Below, in pieces: positions 1 to 5,094 of a stretch of DNA of 6,389 nt. The DNA comes from CAZNLL01 sp964573885 (lineage in GTDB: Bacteria > Desulfobacterota > DSM-4660 > Desulfatiglandales > Desulfatiglandaceae), in the NCBI GenBank assembly GCA_964573885.1, contig CAZNLL010000175.1, forward strand, positions 1 through 6,389, given 5' to 3'. Each line of letters begins with the position of its first letter. The first letter of the stretch is position 1. The position numbers and the translations under genes were made by a program. A model generated the notes under the pieces. It searched no databases, was not told the origin of the DNA, and worked only from the letters and a program-made list of their open reading frames with translations.

Positions 1-99
1 TGCCTTGTTGGCGTTGCCCTTCCGTCCGGTAACGGCGGGCGATTTTACTTCCAGCTCCTCAGCCAGAAGGGTAGCGTCTGCGTCATGCCAGGCACACAT
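1..99 (-). CDS. Possible partial ORF with HTH-like stretch, runs off left edge
   Basis: One minus-strand frame stays open from an ATG at 99-97 to the window edge (33 codons). It contains the stretch LLAEELEVKSPAVTGRKG, which has the spacing of a helix-turn-helix (Ala and Leu in the first helix, a short turn, then SPAV) like that of XRE or phage-CI-type repressors. The ATG directly follows the U-tract of the tRNA terminator and has no Shine-Dalgarno sequence, so the real start may be missing. The frame may therefore be the remnant of a regulator gene or a chance opening. Codon use looks plausible, but the piece is too short to judge. Confidence 0.28.
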   Translation of the reverse strand, partial: MCAWHDADATLLAEELEVKSPAVTGRKGNANKA

Positions 100-128
100 A
101 AAAAAGGCCCAGCAAAAATTGCTGGGCC
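100..128 (-). terminator. Intrinsic terminator after tRNA-Glu
   Basis: A perfect 10-bp stem (GGCCCAGCAA / TTGCTGGGCC, 106-115 and 119-128) with a 3-nt loop is followed on the minus strand by six U residues (105-100). It lies 12 nt beyond the CCA end of tRNA-Glu, so it should end the tRNA transcript. Confidence 0.9.
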
Positions 129-140
129 GTGATTGTTTGG

Positions 141-218
141 TGGCGTCCCCAAGGGGATTTGAACCCCTGTCGCAGGCGTGAAAGGCCTGTGTCCTGGACC
201 TGGCTAGACGATGGGGAC
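141..218 (-). tRNA. tRNA-Glu (anticodon UUC)
   Basis: The minus strand folds into a full cloverleaf. The 7-bp acceptor stem is GTCCCCA (218-212) with TGGGGAC (151-145). The discriminator is G (144) and the CCA is encoded (143-141). The anticodon stem CAGGC/GCCTG encloses the loop CTTTCAC with anticodon UUC at 182-180. The T arm is GGGG-TTCAAAT-CCCC. The total length is 78 nt including CCA. It charges glutamate and reads GAA and GAG. The terminator immediately downstream, and the opposite-facing space upstream, suggest a single-gene transcript. Confidence 0.97.
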
Positions 219-346
219 GTTATTGGACAAACAACGTGAAAATGGTCATCGTCGGGGACTCTGCCCCGGATGTGGTCCTTTGCTTACTCTATTGTTTTTC
301 CTGCCCACCCTGTTTGAGTACGGGCCGGCTCAAAAAATAAACTCTT

Positions 347-375
347 TTTATATAGTCTGCTTTGGATTTTTGCAA
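347..375 (-). promoter_or_regulatory. Candidate sigma70 promoter for tRNA-Glu
   Basis: On the minus strand TTGCAA (375-370) is followed after 17 nt by TATAAA (352-347), within an AT-rich patch unlike the surrounding sequence. Transcription would start near 340, about 120 nt upstream of the mature tRNA, so RNase processing of a 5' leader would be needed. It is the best match between the tRNA and the operon to the right, but a closer, weaker promoter cannot be excluded. Confidence 0.4.
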
Positions 376-398
376 TACCTTTTTTCGATCACCCTGAC

Positions 399-428
399 GG
401 GGACCTTCCTTGATATTTCTTGGTCCCC
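399..428. other. Inverted repeat at the 3' end of the STN/NPF gene
   Basis: GGGGACC (399-405) and GGTCCCC (422-428) form a 7-bp stem around a 16-nt loop, overlapping the stop codon of the gene ending at 428. Neither side carries a U-tract, so it is not a classical intrinsic terminator. It may protect the mRNA 3' end or assist termination. Confidence 0.4.
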
Positions 429-1414
429 TAAGGCTTCTGGGTCTGGGCCTGATCTAAGAGCTTTTTAAAAAGCGCTTCAATTTCCGCCTGGCTTTTCCCT
501 TCAAAAGGATTCACAGGGAGGGAAGTGCCCAGTTGGGCGAAGGGATTGTCTATGGAGATACCCGGGAACTGAGCAAAGGGGTTATTAGAGGGATCCCCCT
601 GCAACTGTGCCAAGGGATTGGAAACATTTGATCCGCCCATCTGGTTGAAGGGGTTGGCAGTAGGTGAATCGCCCTCACTTCCTGTAGCCGGATTGGTAAC
701 CGCGTTTTCCTCTTGCTGGGTCAAAAGACCGGTGCCAGCCCCGGGCGCCTTTTGTTCGGATGAGCCACCGGCTCCTTGACCGGGTACCGAAAAGGGATTA
801 TTGGCCAAAAGGGAACTGAATCGGGCAAAGGCGTTCGCGGCAGGGGCTTGTGAGCCTTGCTGACGGCTTGCGCCCTCGTCAGGTAAAGGTGATGCCTGCC
901 CCTCTTCCTGTCCTGCATCCTCCCTCGTCTCCTCTTCCACCGGACCCTCCTCATCGGACCGGAGTTCTTCACGCAGGGCCTTGGCCCTTTCCAACACTTC
1001 CGAGAGCCGTCGGTTTTTGGAGTGTCTTACCCCTGGGAGAGGTCTCTTCCCCCCCGTCCCGGCCTTGTCGAAAAGATACAGCCCCACCACCTTGTTGTAG
1101 CCGTCAAAAACAAGGGCATGATTCACAGAAGACAGAATCCGTCTGAAACCCTCATTGAAGGGCAAGTTCTTAAATCGGACAGAGACAGGCTCGTCCAAAA
1201 GCGACCCGGAGCCCTGATACCAGATACCCTCTTCATTCTTGAGTTTTTGGAGAACAGCCCTCAAAGGGACTCCCTCAAGGTCGGCCGATAAGGTCTGATC
1301 CCTGACCACCAGGCCTATTTCCGCCCGGGCTGCGGCAGGAGGCAGCAGGGCGGCCAGGAAAAAGAAGAGGCCTATCAAAGGAACCATAATGCCGAGGCTG
1401 GTCAATTTTTTCAT
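428..1414 (-). CDS. Exported protein with STN (secretin-N-like) domain and C-terminal 12-residue NPF repeats
   Basis: The 328-residue product starts with a Sec signal peptide (positively charged MKK, hydrophobic 8-24, cleavage probably after ARA near 31). Residues about 38-117 look like the short secretin and TonB N-terminal (STN) fold: a LSADLEGVPLRAVLQKL helix, then VSVRFKNLPFNEGFRRIL, the pattern seen at the N terminus of GspD/PilQ-type proteins. Residues 150-190 are acidic and Gln-rich and probably disordered. The C-terminal part has NPF or near-NPF motifs at 194, 206, 254, 266, 278, 290 and 302, then a short amphipathic helix (307-325). There is no secretin channel domain, so it is not GspD itself. 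It overlaps the upstream DUF1573 gene by ATGA (1411-1414), with an AGAGGGAA ribosome site just ahead, so translation is probably coupled. It is likely periplasmic. A role with a secretion or pilus machine is inferred, not shown. Confidence 0.85.
   Translation of the reverse strand: MKKLTSLGIMVPLIGLFFFLAALLPPAAARAEIGLVVRDQTLSADLEGVPLRAVLQKLKNEEGIWYQGSGSLLDEPVSVRFKNLPFNEGFRRILSSVNHALVFDGYNKVVGLYLFDKAGTGGKRPLPGVRHSKNRRLSEVLERAKALREELRSDEEGPVEEETREDAGQEEGQASPLPDEGASRQQGSQAPAANAFARFSSLLANNPFSVPGQGAGGSSEQKAPGAGTGLLTQQEENAVTNPATGSEGDSPTANPFNQMGGSNVSNPLAQLQGDPSNNPFAQFPGISIDNPFAQLGTSLPVNPFEGKSQAEIEALFKKLLDQAQTQKP
476..835 (-). repeat. In-frame 36-bp (12-residue) NPF repeat array
   Basis: Within the STN/NPF gene, NPF or NPL motifs start at residues 254, 266, 278, 290 and 302, exactly 12 apart. 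NPF at 206 and NAF at 194 fall on the same 12-residue phase. The best units fit N-P-F-A-Q-L/F-x-G-x-x-x-x. The intermediate units near 218-242 have decayed, although an NPA occurs at 241, one residue out of phase. At DNA level the units are diverged (Asn as AAC or AAT, Phe as TTT or TTC), so this is an old or protein-selected repeat rather than a recent tandem duplication. Confidence 0.8.
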
Positions 1415-2514
1415 TTCCCTCTTACCCCCTGCTGAAACGGGTTGCCTGATTGAGGTGTAACGCCTTGAAACAGATTTTTGACCTCGGGGGACACCTTGCC
1501 CCCTATAAAAGGGATTTGTATAAGCGGCTGATCCGCCCTGTCTGTGTGGACCTCAATAACCCCCAGAAACGCCCCCTTGGGAGGCGTTTTCAGCTTTGCT
1601 ATCAGTGTATACTTGCGGCCTTCTTCCTCGGACTGGATAGAGACATTTAACTGCCCACTCGGCTCCTTTACCTGAGTGATGCGAAAGGGCTTATCACATT
1701 CAAAGGTAACCGCCCGGAAATCATCATCTTTTCCCTTTTCCGCAAAAAAGACCAATTTCTCGGGACTAAACTGGATGTCGCCCAGCTTTTGCCCGAACAG
1801 GAGCAGTTGTGCCCTGCCAGGGGGGTCTTTTGATTCAAGGGCGATGAACTCCTTGAAACTACCGGGTTTCATATCCGGCAGGATAACCACCTCCAGGATC
1901 AGGGCACCGCTCTTGGCGTCTCTCCCCGTAATTTCGGCCGCAATACTCGGAGAAGAGGCCTTTATCTCGAGGGCATCCGCCTTGCCTTCCTCGACCAGTT
2001 TGCCTGAAACCCGCACCTTCCCTGAATAAGAAGCATCTTTCTTGATTTGGCCCGCAAAGAGAAAGGGCGGCTTCAGGGAAAGAAAGGGTACAACGTGTCC
2101 CCCCACATGAAGGGACACCCGGGGTTGAACCTTATCATTGGTAAAAAGGGATATCTCAGCAGCAACATGGCCCCGCAACCTGGTCGCATCCAGACTGACT
2201 TCAATGGCCCCCTCCTGGCCCGGGCCAAGGGCCGTATCCGAGGCCTTGGCCGTGACCCTGTTGTGGTCTGACACCAGGCGCTCAATTTTCAGCGTTTCAT
2301 CACCCGTGTTTTGGAAGGTGAAAGCAGCGCCCACCTTCTCGCCTTGTACGATCTCCCCGAAATCATGGACATTGTTTTCAACGGAAATCCTGGGCCCCTT
2401 TTTTCCCGGTGGTGTGGCGGCGCTTTGATCCGCCCTCGCCCAGCCACCGACTGCCAAAAGAGCAGGGACCCACAGCAAGGTGATGATGAAGGTTGATATC
2501 GTTTTTTGGTGCAT
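1411..2514 (-). CDS. Exported DUF1573/Ig-like domain protein
   Basis: The start chosen is ATG at 2514 (367 residues), not the longer upstream frame. It has GGAGGAG (2527-2521) six nt ahead and opens directly into a signal peptide (MHQKTIST, hydrophobic stretch, cleavage near ARA-DQ at 26-28). Residues about 43-139 match the DUF1573 pattern: V-x-DFGEIVQGEKVGAAFTFQNTGDETLKI, then a buried strand pattern ending VSLHVGGHV. Two further beta-rich segments follow (about 145-245 and 247-340, the latter starting DIQFSPEKLVFFAEKG), which look like additional Ig-like repeats. DUF1573 proteins are exported beta-sandwich proteins of unclear function. The C terminus carries NLF (347) and NPF (358), echoing the downstream gene. 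It is first in an operon with the STN/NPF gene, overlapping it by ATGA. Its periplasmic location is likely and its specific role unknown. Confidence 0.85.
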   Translation of the reverse strand: MHQKTISTFIITLLWVPALLAVGGWARADQSAATPPGKKGPRISVENNVHDFGEIVQGEKVGAAFTFQNTGDETLKIERLVSDHNRVTAKASDTALGPGQEGAIEVSLDATRLRGHVAAEISLFTNDKVQPRVSLHVGGHVVPFLSLKPPFLFAGQIKKDASYSGKVRVSGKLVEEGKADALEIKASSPSIAAEITGRDAKSGALILEVVILPDMKPGSFKEFIALESKDPPGRAQLLLFGQKLGDIQFSPEKLVFFAEKGKDDDFRAVTFECDKPFRITQVKEPSGQLNVSIQSEEEGRKYTLIAKLKTPPKGAFLGVIEVHTDRADQPLIQIPFIGGKVSPEVKNLFQGVTPQSGNPFQQGVRGK

Positions 2515-2586
2515 TGAAGGCTCCTCCGCCCCCTCTTTTTTTAAAGGCCATCGGCTTCGACTGTCGTAAACATCACTCAAATAAAT

Positions 2587-2615
2587 ATTATAACCCAATC
2601 AGCTCGTTTCGTCCA
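2587..2615 (-). promoter_or_regulatory. Sigma70-type promoter of the DUF1573-STN operon
   Basis: On the minus strand a perfect -10 TATAAT (2592-2587) lies 17 nt after TGGACG (2615-2610), a 4-of-6 match to the -35 consensus. The start would be near 2580, giving a leader of about 65 nt before the ATG at 2514. No other site in the 2515-2665 gap is as good. Confidence 0.6.
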
Positions 2616-2665
2616 CCTCAATCCCTTCCCGCCACCGCGGGGGCTGTTCATTCTCAGGCATCCCG

Positions 2666-2720
2666 AAAAAAATAATAAAAAGGAGGGCAACACCCTGAGA
2701 CCCCCGTGTGTTGCCCTCCT
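2666..2720 (-). terminator. Intrinsic terminator of the small secreted-protein gene
   Basis: A perfect 13-bp stem, AGGAGGGCAACAC (2681-2693) with its complement (2708-2720), encloses a 14-nt loop. On the minus strand it is followed by a U-rich tract (2680-2666, interrupted by two A residues). It begins 20 nt after the stop of the gene at 2740-3138 and separates it from the promoter of the next operon. Confidence 0.92.
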
Positions 2721-2739
2721 GGGGAAGCGACCTTAAAGG

Positions 2740-3138
2740 TTAATAACTGCTTCCGTCGTCCGCTTTATCTCCCTTGACCAGGAGGTCCGCCGTGACGGCC
2801 GGTCCCAGATACCATCGGCCGGGCTCAGTAGTGGCGCCTTGGCTCCCGTCCGTACATTTCATGAACCCATACAATGGGCCCGCATACATGGGGGCACAAC
2901 CTGTATGATAGACCAAGGCGATACATCCGCCCAGGAGCTTCACTTCTCCCGTGGCCCCGCTCCCGCTCTGAAAGGTAAAACCGGGGGTAGTGATAGCCAG
3001 GGGGGTGCTTGAAAAGCCGCTCCCGTCCCAGTCAAAGTACAAAGTAAGGTTGAGTGTGGCCGCATGGGCCGCTGTTCCAAAGACCAGCATACAGCCCATG
3101 ATTAAACCCAATACCCAAAGCTTTTTTGTCTTCTTCAT
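2740..3138 (-). CDS. Small exported protein of unknown function
   Basis: The product is 132 residues. A classical Sec signal peptide (MKKTKK, hydrophobic 8-21, cleavage after AHA at 26) is followed by a mature part of about 106 residues rich in Gly, Thr and aromatics with three cysteines (72, 81, 95). I do not recognise a family. The mature N terminus (ATLNLTLYFDWDGSGF) looks like beta strands, and the protein ends in an acidic, polar tail. An IMGC at 13-16 faintly resembles a lipobox but sits too early in the hydrophobic core. A good Shine-Dalgarno AAGGAG lies 5 nt before the ATG at 3138. The gene is monocistronic: its own candidate promoter, a structured leader with a B12-box-like motif, and a strong terminator. 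It was probably expressed on its own as a secreted or periplasmic product. Confidence 0.8.
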   Translation of the reverse strand: MKKTKKLWVLGLIMGCMLVFGTAAHAATLNLTLYFDWDGSGFSSTPLAITTPGFTFQSGSGATGEVKLLGGCIALVYHTGCAPMYAGPLYGFMKCTDGSQGATTEPGRWYLGPAVTADLLVKGDKADDGSSY

Positions 3139-3163
3139 TTTAACTCCTTAATGATTTAGGGTT

Positions 3164-3215
3164 AACCAGGTTTTCTGACTCCCAGCCTCGTGCGGTCGGT
3201 CTCACCTCCCTTCGC
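3164..3215 (-). promoter_or_regulatory. B12-box-like structured leader (degenerate or compact cobalamin-riboswitch-like)
   Basis: In the 5' leader of the small secreted-protein gene, AGTCAGAAAACCTGG (3180-3166) matches the core of the B12 box, which has the general form AGYCMGgAgaCCtGCC, apart from the last bases. Upstream in the same leader, GAAGGGAGGTGAGACC (3215-3200) resembles the GGGA...GGTGaaA..CC elements of cobalamin riboswitches, in the right order. The whole element is about 50 nt against the usual 130-200, and the conserved GCCACTGT segment is not present, only CCGCACGAG. It could be a truncated or variant riboswitch or a chance resemblance. Confidence 0.38.
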
Positions 3216-3239
3216 TCTCAAAATTATCAGCCCGATGTG

Positions 3240-3269
3240 AGCATAATCTCTTATGGTGGGCTGTGGCAA
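3240..3269 (-). promoter_or_regulatory. Candidate sigma70 promoter of the small secreted-protein gene
   Basis: On the minus strand TTGCCA (3269-3264, 5 of 6 to consensus) and TATGCT (3245-3240, 4 of 6) are 18 nt apart. The start would be near 3233, giving a leader of about 95 nt that contains the whole B12-box-like element. No clear terminator separates it from the TPR gene ending at 3341; only a weak 5-bp stem before a short U-run near 3276. Confidence 0.45.
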
Positions 3270-3340
3270 TGAAAAACTTCACACCTTACCTACCGCCGCT
3301 TAAGGCACTCATACAACTTATAGATATTAAGAGGGATTGC

Positions 3341-4291
3341 TCAAAAACGGAATGTGAGGGCCACCCCGATCCCCTGCCGTCCAGAGGAAAAGAGATGGAG
3401 GTTGAGGTCTTTCTTGAGGGAGTCCCTGAAATCGTCTTGCACTTTGCGGTTGTATTTGTGAGCCCCGTTCACGGCGCTGTAAATGTTGCCCGAGTACCAC
3501 CCTATCTCCAGAAAGGTGAGGATACCGCCGAGCACGTCATGGTCTTCATGAAAGGATTCAACAGCCGCCCATGCGAAAAGCCCGTTCAGGAGAAAGGCCA
3601 CCGCAGCGGATTTATACCTGGAGAGATAGGCGTGGCCCAACCCTGGTAGCAGGGCCGCCAGGACCCCGGCGGAAGCCGGGTCCTTGTAAGGCAGGTCCCG
3701 CCCTTTCAGGCTTTCAAGGGCCAGTCCCTGGGCCCTGTCATAGAAAGGACTCCCTTGTTCCACTTTCTGAAAGGCCTCGGAGGCCTCCAGCCAGTTGTTT
3801 TGAGCCAGCTTCCCCCATCCGAGACGGTACAGGGCGGCATCCTTCAGGTGTGGATACTCTGCAATCACCTGTCTAAAATAAATTTCCCCCTCCCCCGCAA
3901 GGCCCTGTTCATAATAACTTTCCCCGATCATCAGGAGGGCCTTTCCAGCCAAAGGCCCTTTGGGATCTGCCTGCATAACCCCGGCGAAGGCCTCCTTGGC
4001 AGCTTTGTAATGCCCCTGTTTCAGGTGACAGACGCCTATGAGGTATCGGGCCTCCTCCACCTCTGGATCATCGGGGAAGAAGTGGATAAAACGTTCAAAC
4101 TCGCCCACGGCCCGGTCATACTGGCCCTTTATCATGTAGGAACGGGCGAAATCCATTTGTTCCCCGCTCCTGATAACAATTTCCCCGGCCAGGACAGGGG
4201 TCCACACAAACAACAAGAGGCCCCCGGCCAAAAACAGCAACCAAAAGGCCCTAAGGCCTTTCTCTCTCTTGGGGAAACCACCAGAAGTCAT
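3341..4291 (-). CDS. Exported TPR protein with C-terminal membrane segment, partner of YidD-like protein
   Basis: The start chosen is ATG at 4291 (316 residues). It begins just ahead of a good signal peptide (KREKGLRAFWLLFLAGGLLL, cleavage near VLA-GE at 35-36). The longer alternative at 4327 would put 12 extra charged residues before it. Neither has a convincing Shine-Dalgarno. Residues about 46-180 form roughly four TPR repeats of the BamD/CpoB outer-membrane-lipoprotein type (YDRAVGEFERFIHFFPDDP, YKAAKEAFAGVMQADP). Residues 205-280 hold two or three hydrophobic segments with PGLGHAYLSRYKSAA at 216-230, similar to small membrane domains found beside YidD-like proteins. The last residues (GIGVALTFRF) end in Phe on an alternating pattern, like an outer-membrane beta-signal. 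It overlaps the YidD-like gene by 41 bp, so coupled translation is likely. Proposed role: scaffolding envelope protein assembly; this is inference. Confidence 0.72.
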   Translation of the reverse strand: MTSGGFPKREKGLRAFWLLFLAGGLLLFVWTPVLAGEIVIRSGEQMDFARSYMIKGQYDRAVGEFERFIHFFPDDPEVEEARYLIGVCHLKQGHYKAAKEAFAGVMQADPKGPLAGKALLMIGESYYEQGLAGEGEIYFRQVIAEYPHLKDAALYRLGWGKLAQNNWLEASEAFQKVEQGSPFYDRAQGLALESLKGRDLPYKDPASAGVLAALLPGLGHAYLSRYKSAAVAFLLNGLFAWAAVESFHEDHDVLGGILTFLEIGWYSGNIYSAVNGAHKYNRKVQDDFRDSLKKDLNLHLFSSGRQGIGVALTFRF

Positions 4292-4706
4292 TGTTTTCAA
4301 CCGGATCAAGGATCTTGACCTTGCCATAATGATAGACCAGAGGAGAAACAGAGTCCTCGTCGGCCTCGTGTATGAGGCGATCCACCGTCATGACCCACCC
4401 TATGAAAAAGCCGTGCTTTTTAAAAACCTCGACACTATAGGCCGAACAAGAAGGAAGGCTTGGGCACCGGTCACCGTCTACCTCCGAGATGTGATCCCGG
4501 AAAAGGGTGGCCAGCCAGGCCCCAAGGTTTGTGCCGTCCTCTTGCCCCGAATCCGGCTCCCTTGTGGTCTCCGGGAGGAGTTCTGGGGGCCCGGCATGGA
4601 GGCCACCCGGTATGCCCGGGCAAATGCCGAGCAGACCCAGGAGGAGTATCAATCCGAGGCACCTGGGGCTGCCCCAGGTGCCCCTGTATGTCTTCCTTTT
4701 TCCCAT
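4251..4706 (-). CDS. Exported YidD-like protein (membrane protein insertion efficiency factor family)
   Basis: The product is 151 residues. After a basic N terminus and a hydrophobic stretch (17-36, signal peptide or anchor) comes a spacer rich in Pro, Glu and Asp. It is followed by the YidD core at about 80-137: CPSLPSCSAYSVEVFKKHG with Cys 81 and Cys 87 at canonical spacing, then GWVMTVDRLIHEAD, and DPVENN at 134-139 matching the family's DPVP end. The usual RCHP cysteine-histidine motif is absent (IHEADED instead), and canonical YidD is only about 70-85 residues and unprocessed. This is therefore a long, divergent, probably exported subtype. YidD assists YidC-dependent insertion, but here the neighbour is a TPR membrane protein and not yidC/rnpA, so the function may differ. 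The ATG at 4706 is preceded directly by GAGGG with too little spacing. The start is chosen because the signal peptide needs it. Confidence 0.72.
   Translation of the reverse strand: MGKRKTYRGTWGSPRCLGLILLLGLLGICPGIPGGLHAGPPELLPETTREPDSGQEDGTNLGAWLATLFRDHISEVDGDRCPSLPSCSAYSVEVFKKHGFFIGWVMTVDRLIHEADEDSVSPLVYHYGKVKILDPVENNDFWWFPQERERP
4658..4682. repeat. Perfect 25-nt inverted repeat inside the YidD-like gene
   Basis: GGCACCTGGGG (4658-4668) and its exact complement (4672-4682) surround a 3-nt loop. It falls at codons 9-17 of the YidD-like gene, just after the start codon, so it would fold in the mRNA within the zone occupied by an initiating ribosome. No U-tract follows, so it is not a terminator. 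Confidence 0.85.
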
Positions 4707-4886
4707 CCCTCACGCAAAAACCCGGCCCGCCCGGTTGAACATCAAACCCCGTTCAAGGAGCCAGGCCCGGCAATCAAAGATTTTCCTGAAGGCCTTTTAA
4801 GCCACTCAGTACTGAACTGGACCCAAGAAGTCAAGGGGCGGCTTAGAGAATACATTTTGGATAAAATCGTCAGCATCAAGCTGTAA

Positions 4887-4915
4887 TTGACAGGGGTTGC
4901 GGGTATTGCTAACAT
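4887..4915 (+). promoter_or_regulatory. Sigma70-type promoter of gspF operon
   Basis: A perfect -35 TTGACA (4887-4892) lies 17 nt before TAACAT (4910-4915, 4 of 6 to TATAAT). Transcription would start near 4922, leaving a leader of about 170 nt before the gspF start. The spacing does not fit a sigma54 promoter (GG and GC are 11 nt apart, not 10). Confidence 0.6.
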
Positions 4916-4931
4916 ATCTTCGATTAAAACG

Positions 4932-4944
4932 TGCGGGTCCCGCA
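4932..4944. promoter_or_regulatory. 13-bp palindrome, possible operator
   Basis: TGCGGG (4932-4937) and CCCGCA (4939-4944) form a perfect inverted repeat centred on one T. It lies about 10-22 nt downstream of the predicted transcription start, a usual place for a repressor site. It could also form a small RNA hairpin, but a 1-nt loop makes the DNA-binding reading more likely. Confidence 0.35.
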
Positions 4945-4979
4945 TCCTAGATAAGCAAAGCATTTCCGCCAGTTAGTGG

Positions 4980-5041
4980 GCCTGGGCTTTCCCCGGGCTT
5001 CTGTGAAAACAGGTTTCCGTGCCCGGGTTTCGACCGAAACC
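4980..5041 (+). promoter_or_regulatory. Structured gspF leader with mutually exclusive hairpins
   Basis: Hairpin A pairs GCCTGGG (4980-4986) with CCCGGGC (4992-4998, one G-U). Hairpin B uses that same CCCGGGC strand to pair with GCCCGGG (5021-5027) and encloses a small CTGT-GAAA-ACAG stem with a GNRA tetraloop (5001-5012). Hairpin C pairs GGTTTC (5026-5031) with GAAACC (5036-5041) and competes for the last bases of B. Since A and B exclude each other, the leader could switch between two states. No U-tract follows, so control of translation or stability fits better than termination. I cannot match it to a known riboswitch class. Confidence 0.5.
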
Positions 5042-5094
5042 AAGACCCTTTGGATTAATGCGCTGAAAAGAACACCAAGTCTTTTGGATTATGC
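5039..5094 (+). repeat. Imperfect direct repeat covering the gspF start codon
   Basis: Two copies, at 5039-5061 and 5074-5094, share ACCAAG, then a C/T-rich step, then TTTGGATTA and an ATGC. The downstream ATG is the gspF start; the upstream ATG would encode only two codons (Met-Arg) before TGA. Each copy also contains CCAA...TTGG, able to form a small hairpin directly ahead of its ATG. Confidence 0.7.

Larger units (their letters stand above)
4707..5090. other. Divergent intergenic region, no gene
   Basis: These 384 bases separate the minus-strand YidD-like gene from plus-strand gspF. I see no supported coding region. On the left, toward YidD, there is an inverted repeat TTGAAC/GTTCAA (4735-4740 and 4751-4756) and a perfect 10-bp palindrome TCAGTACTGA (4806-4815). 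That palindrome overlaps a weak minus-strand promoter candidate (TTGACT, 17 nt, TACTGA). On the right are the gspF promoter, a 13-bp palindrome, three hairpins and a direct repeat, listed separately. Confidence 0.7.

Noticed and set aside
399..428. Intrinsic terminator at the end of the STN/NPF gene
   Set aside because: The stem is real but no U-tract follows on either strand.
211..468. Plus-strand ORF of 85 codons
   Set aside because: It begins inside the tRNA-Glu gene, crosses the putative tRNA promoter and the end of the STN/NPF gene, and has no ribosome binding site.
476..655. NPF motifs as EH-domain ligands
   Set aside because: EH domains that bind NPF are eukaryotic; in an exported bacterial protein the resemblance is probably coincidental.
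2515..2598. N-terminal extension of the DUF1573 gene to 2598
   Set aside because: It would place 28 polar residues before the signal peptide, cover the -10 region, and ignore the good GGAGGAG site six nt before the ATG at 2514.
3139..3233. Cyclic-di-GMP-I (GEMM) riboswitch in the small-gene leader
   Set aside because: The conserved CGCAAAGC core and flanking receptor elements are absent.
3263..3649. Plus-strand ORF of 128 codons over the TPR gene 3' end
   Set aside because: It is antisense to the conserved membrane part of the TPR protein and overlaps the small-gene promoter; no ribosome site or domain.
4269..4886. Plus-strand ORF of 205 codons
   Set aside because: It is antisense to the YidD-like gene, whose minus-strand frame shows a signal peptide and conserved YidD residues. 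The plus frame has no recognisable domain or signal.
4893..4909. Sigma54 promoter at the gspF upstream region
   Set aside because: The GG and GC dinucleotides are one base too far apart, whereas a perfect TTGACA with 17-nt spacing explains the site better.
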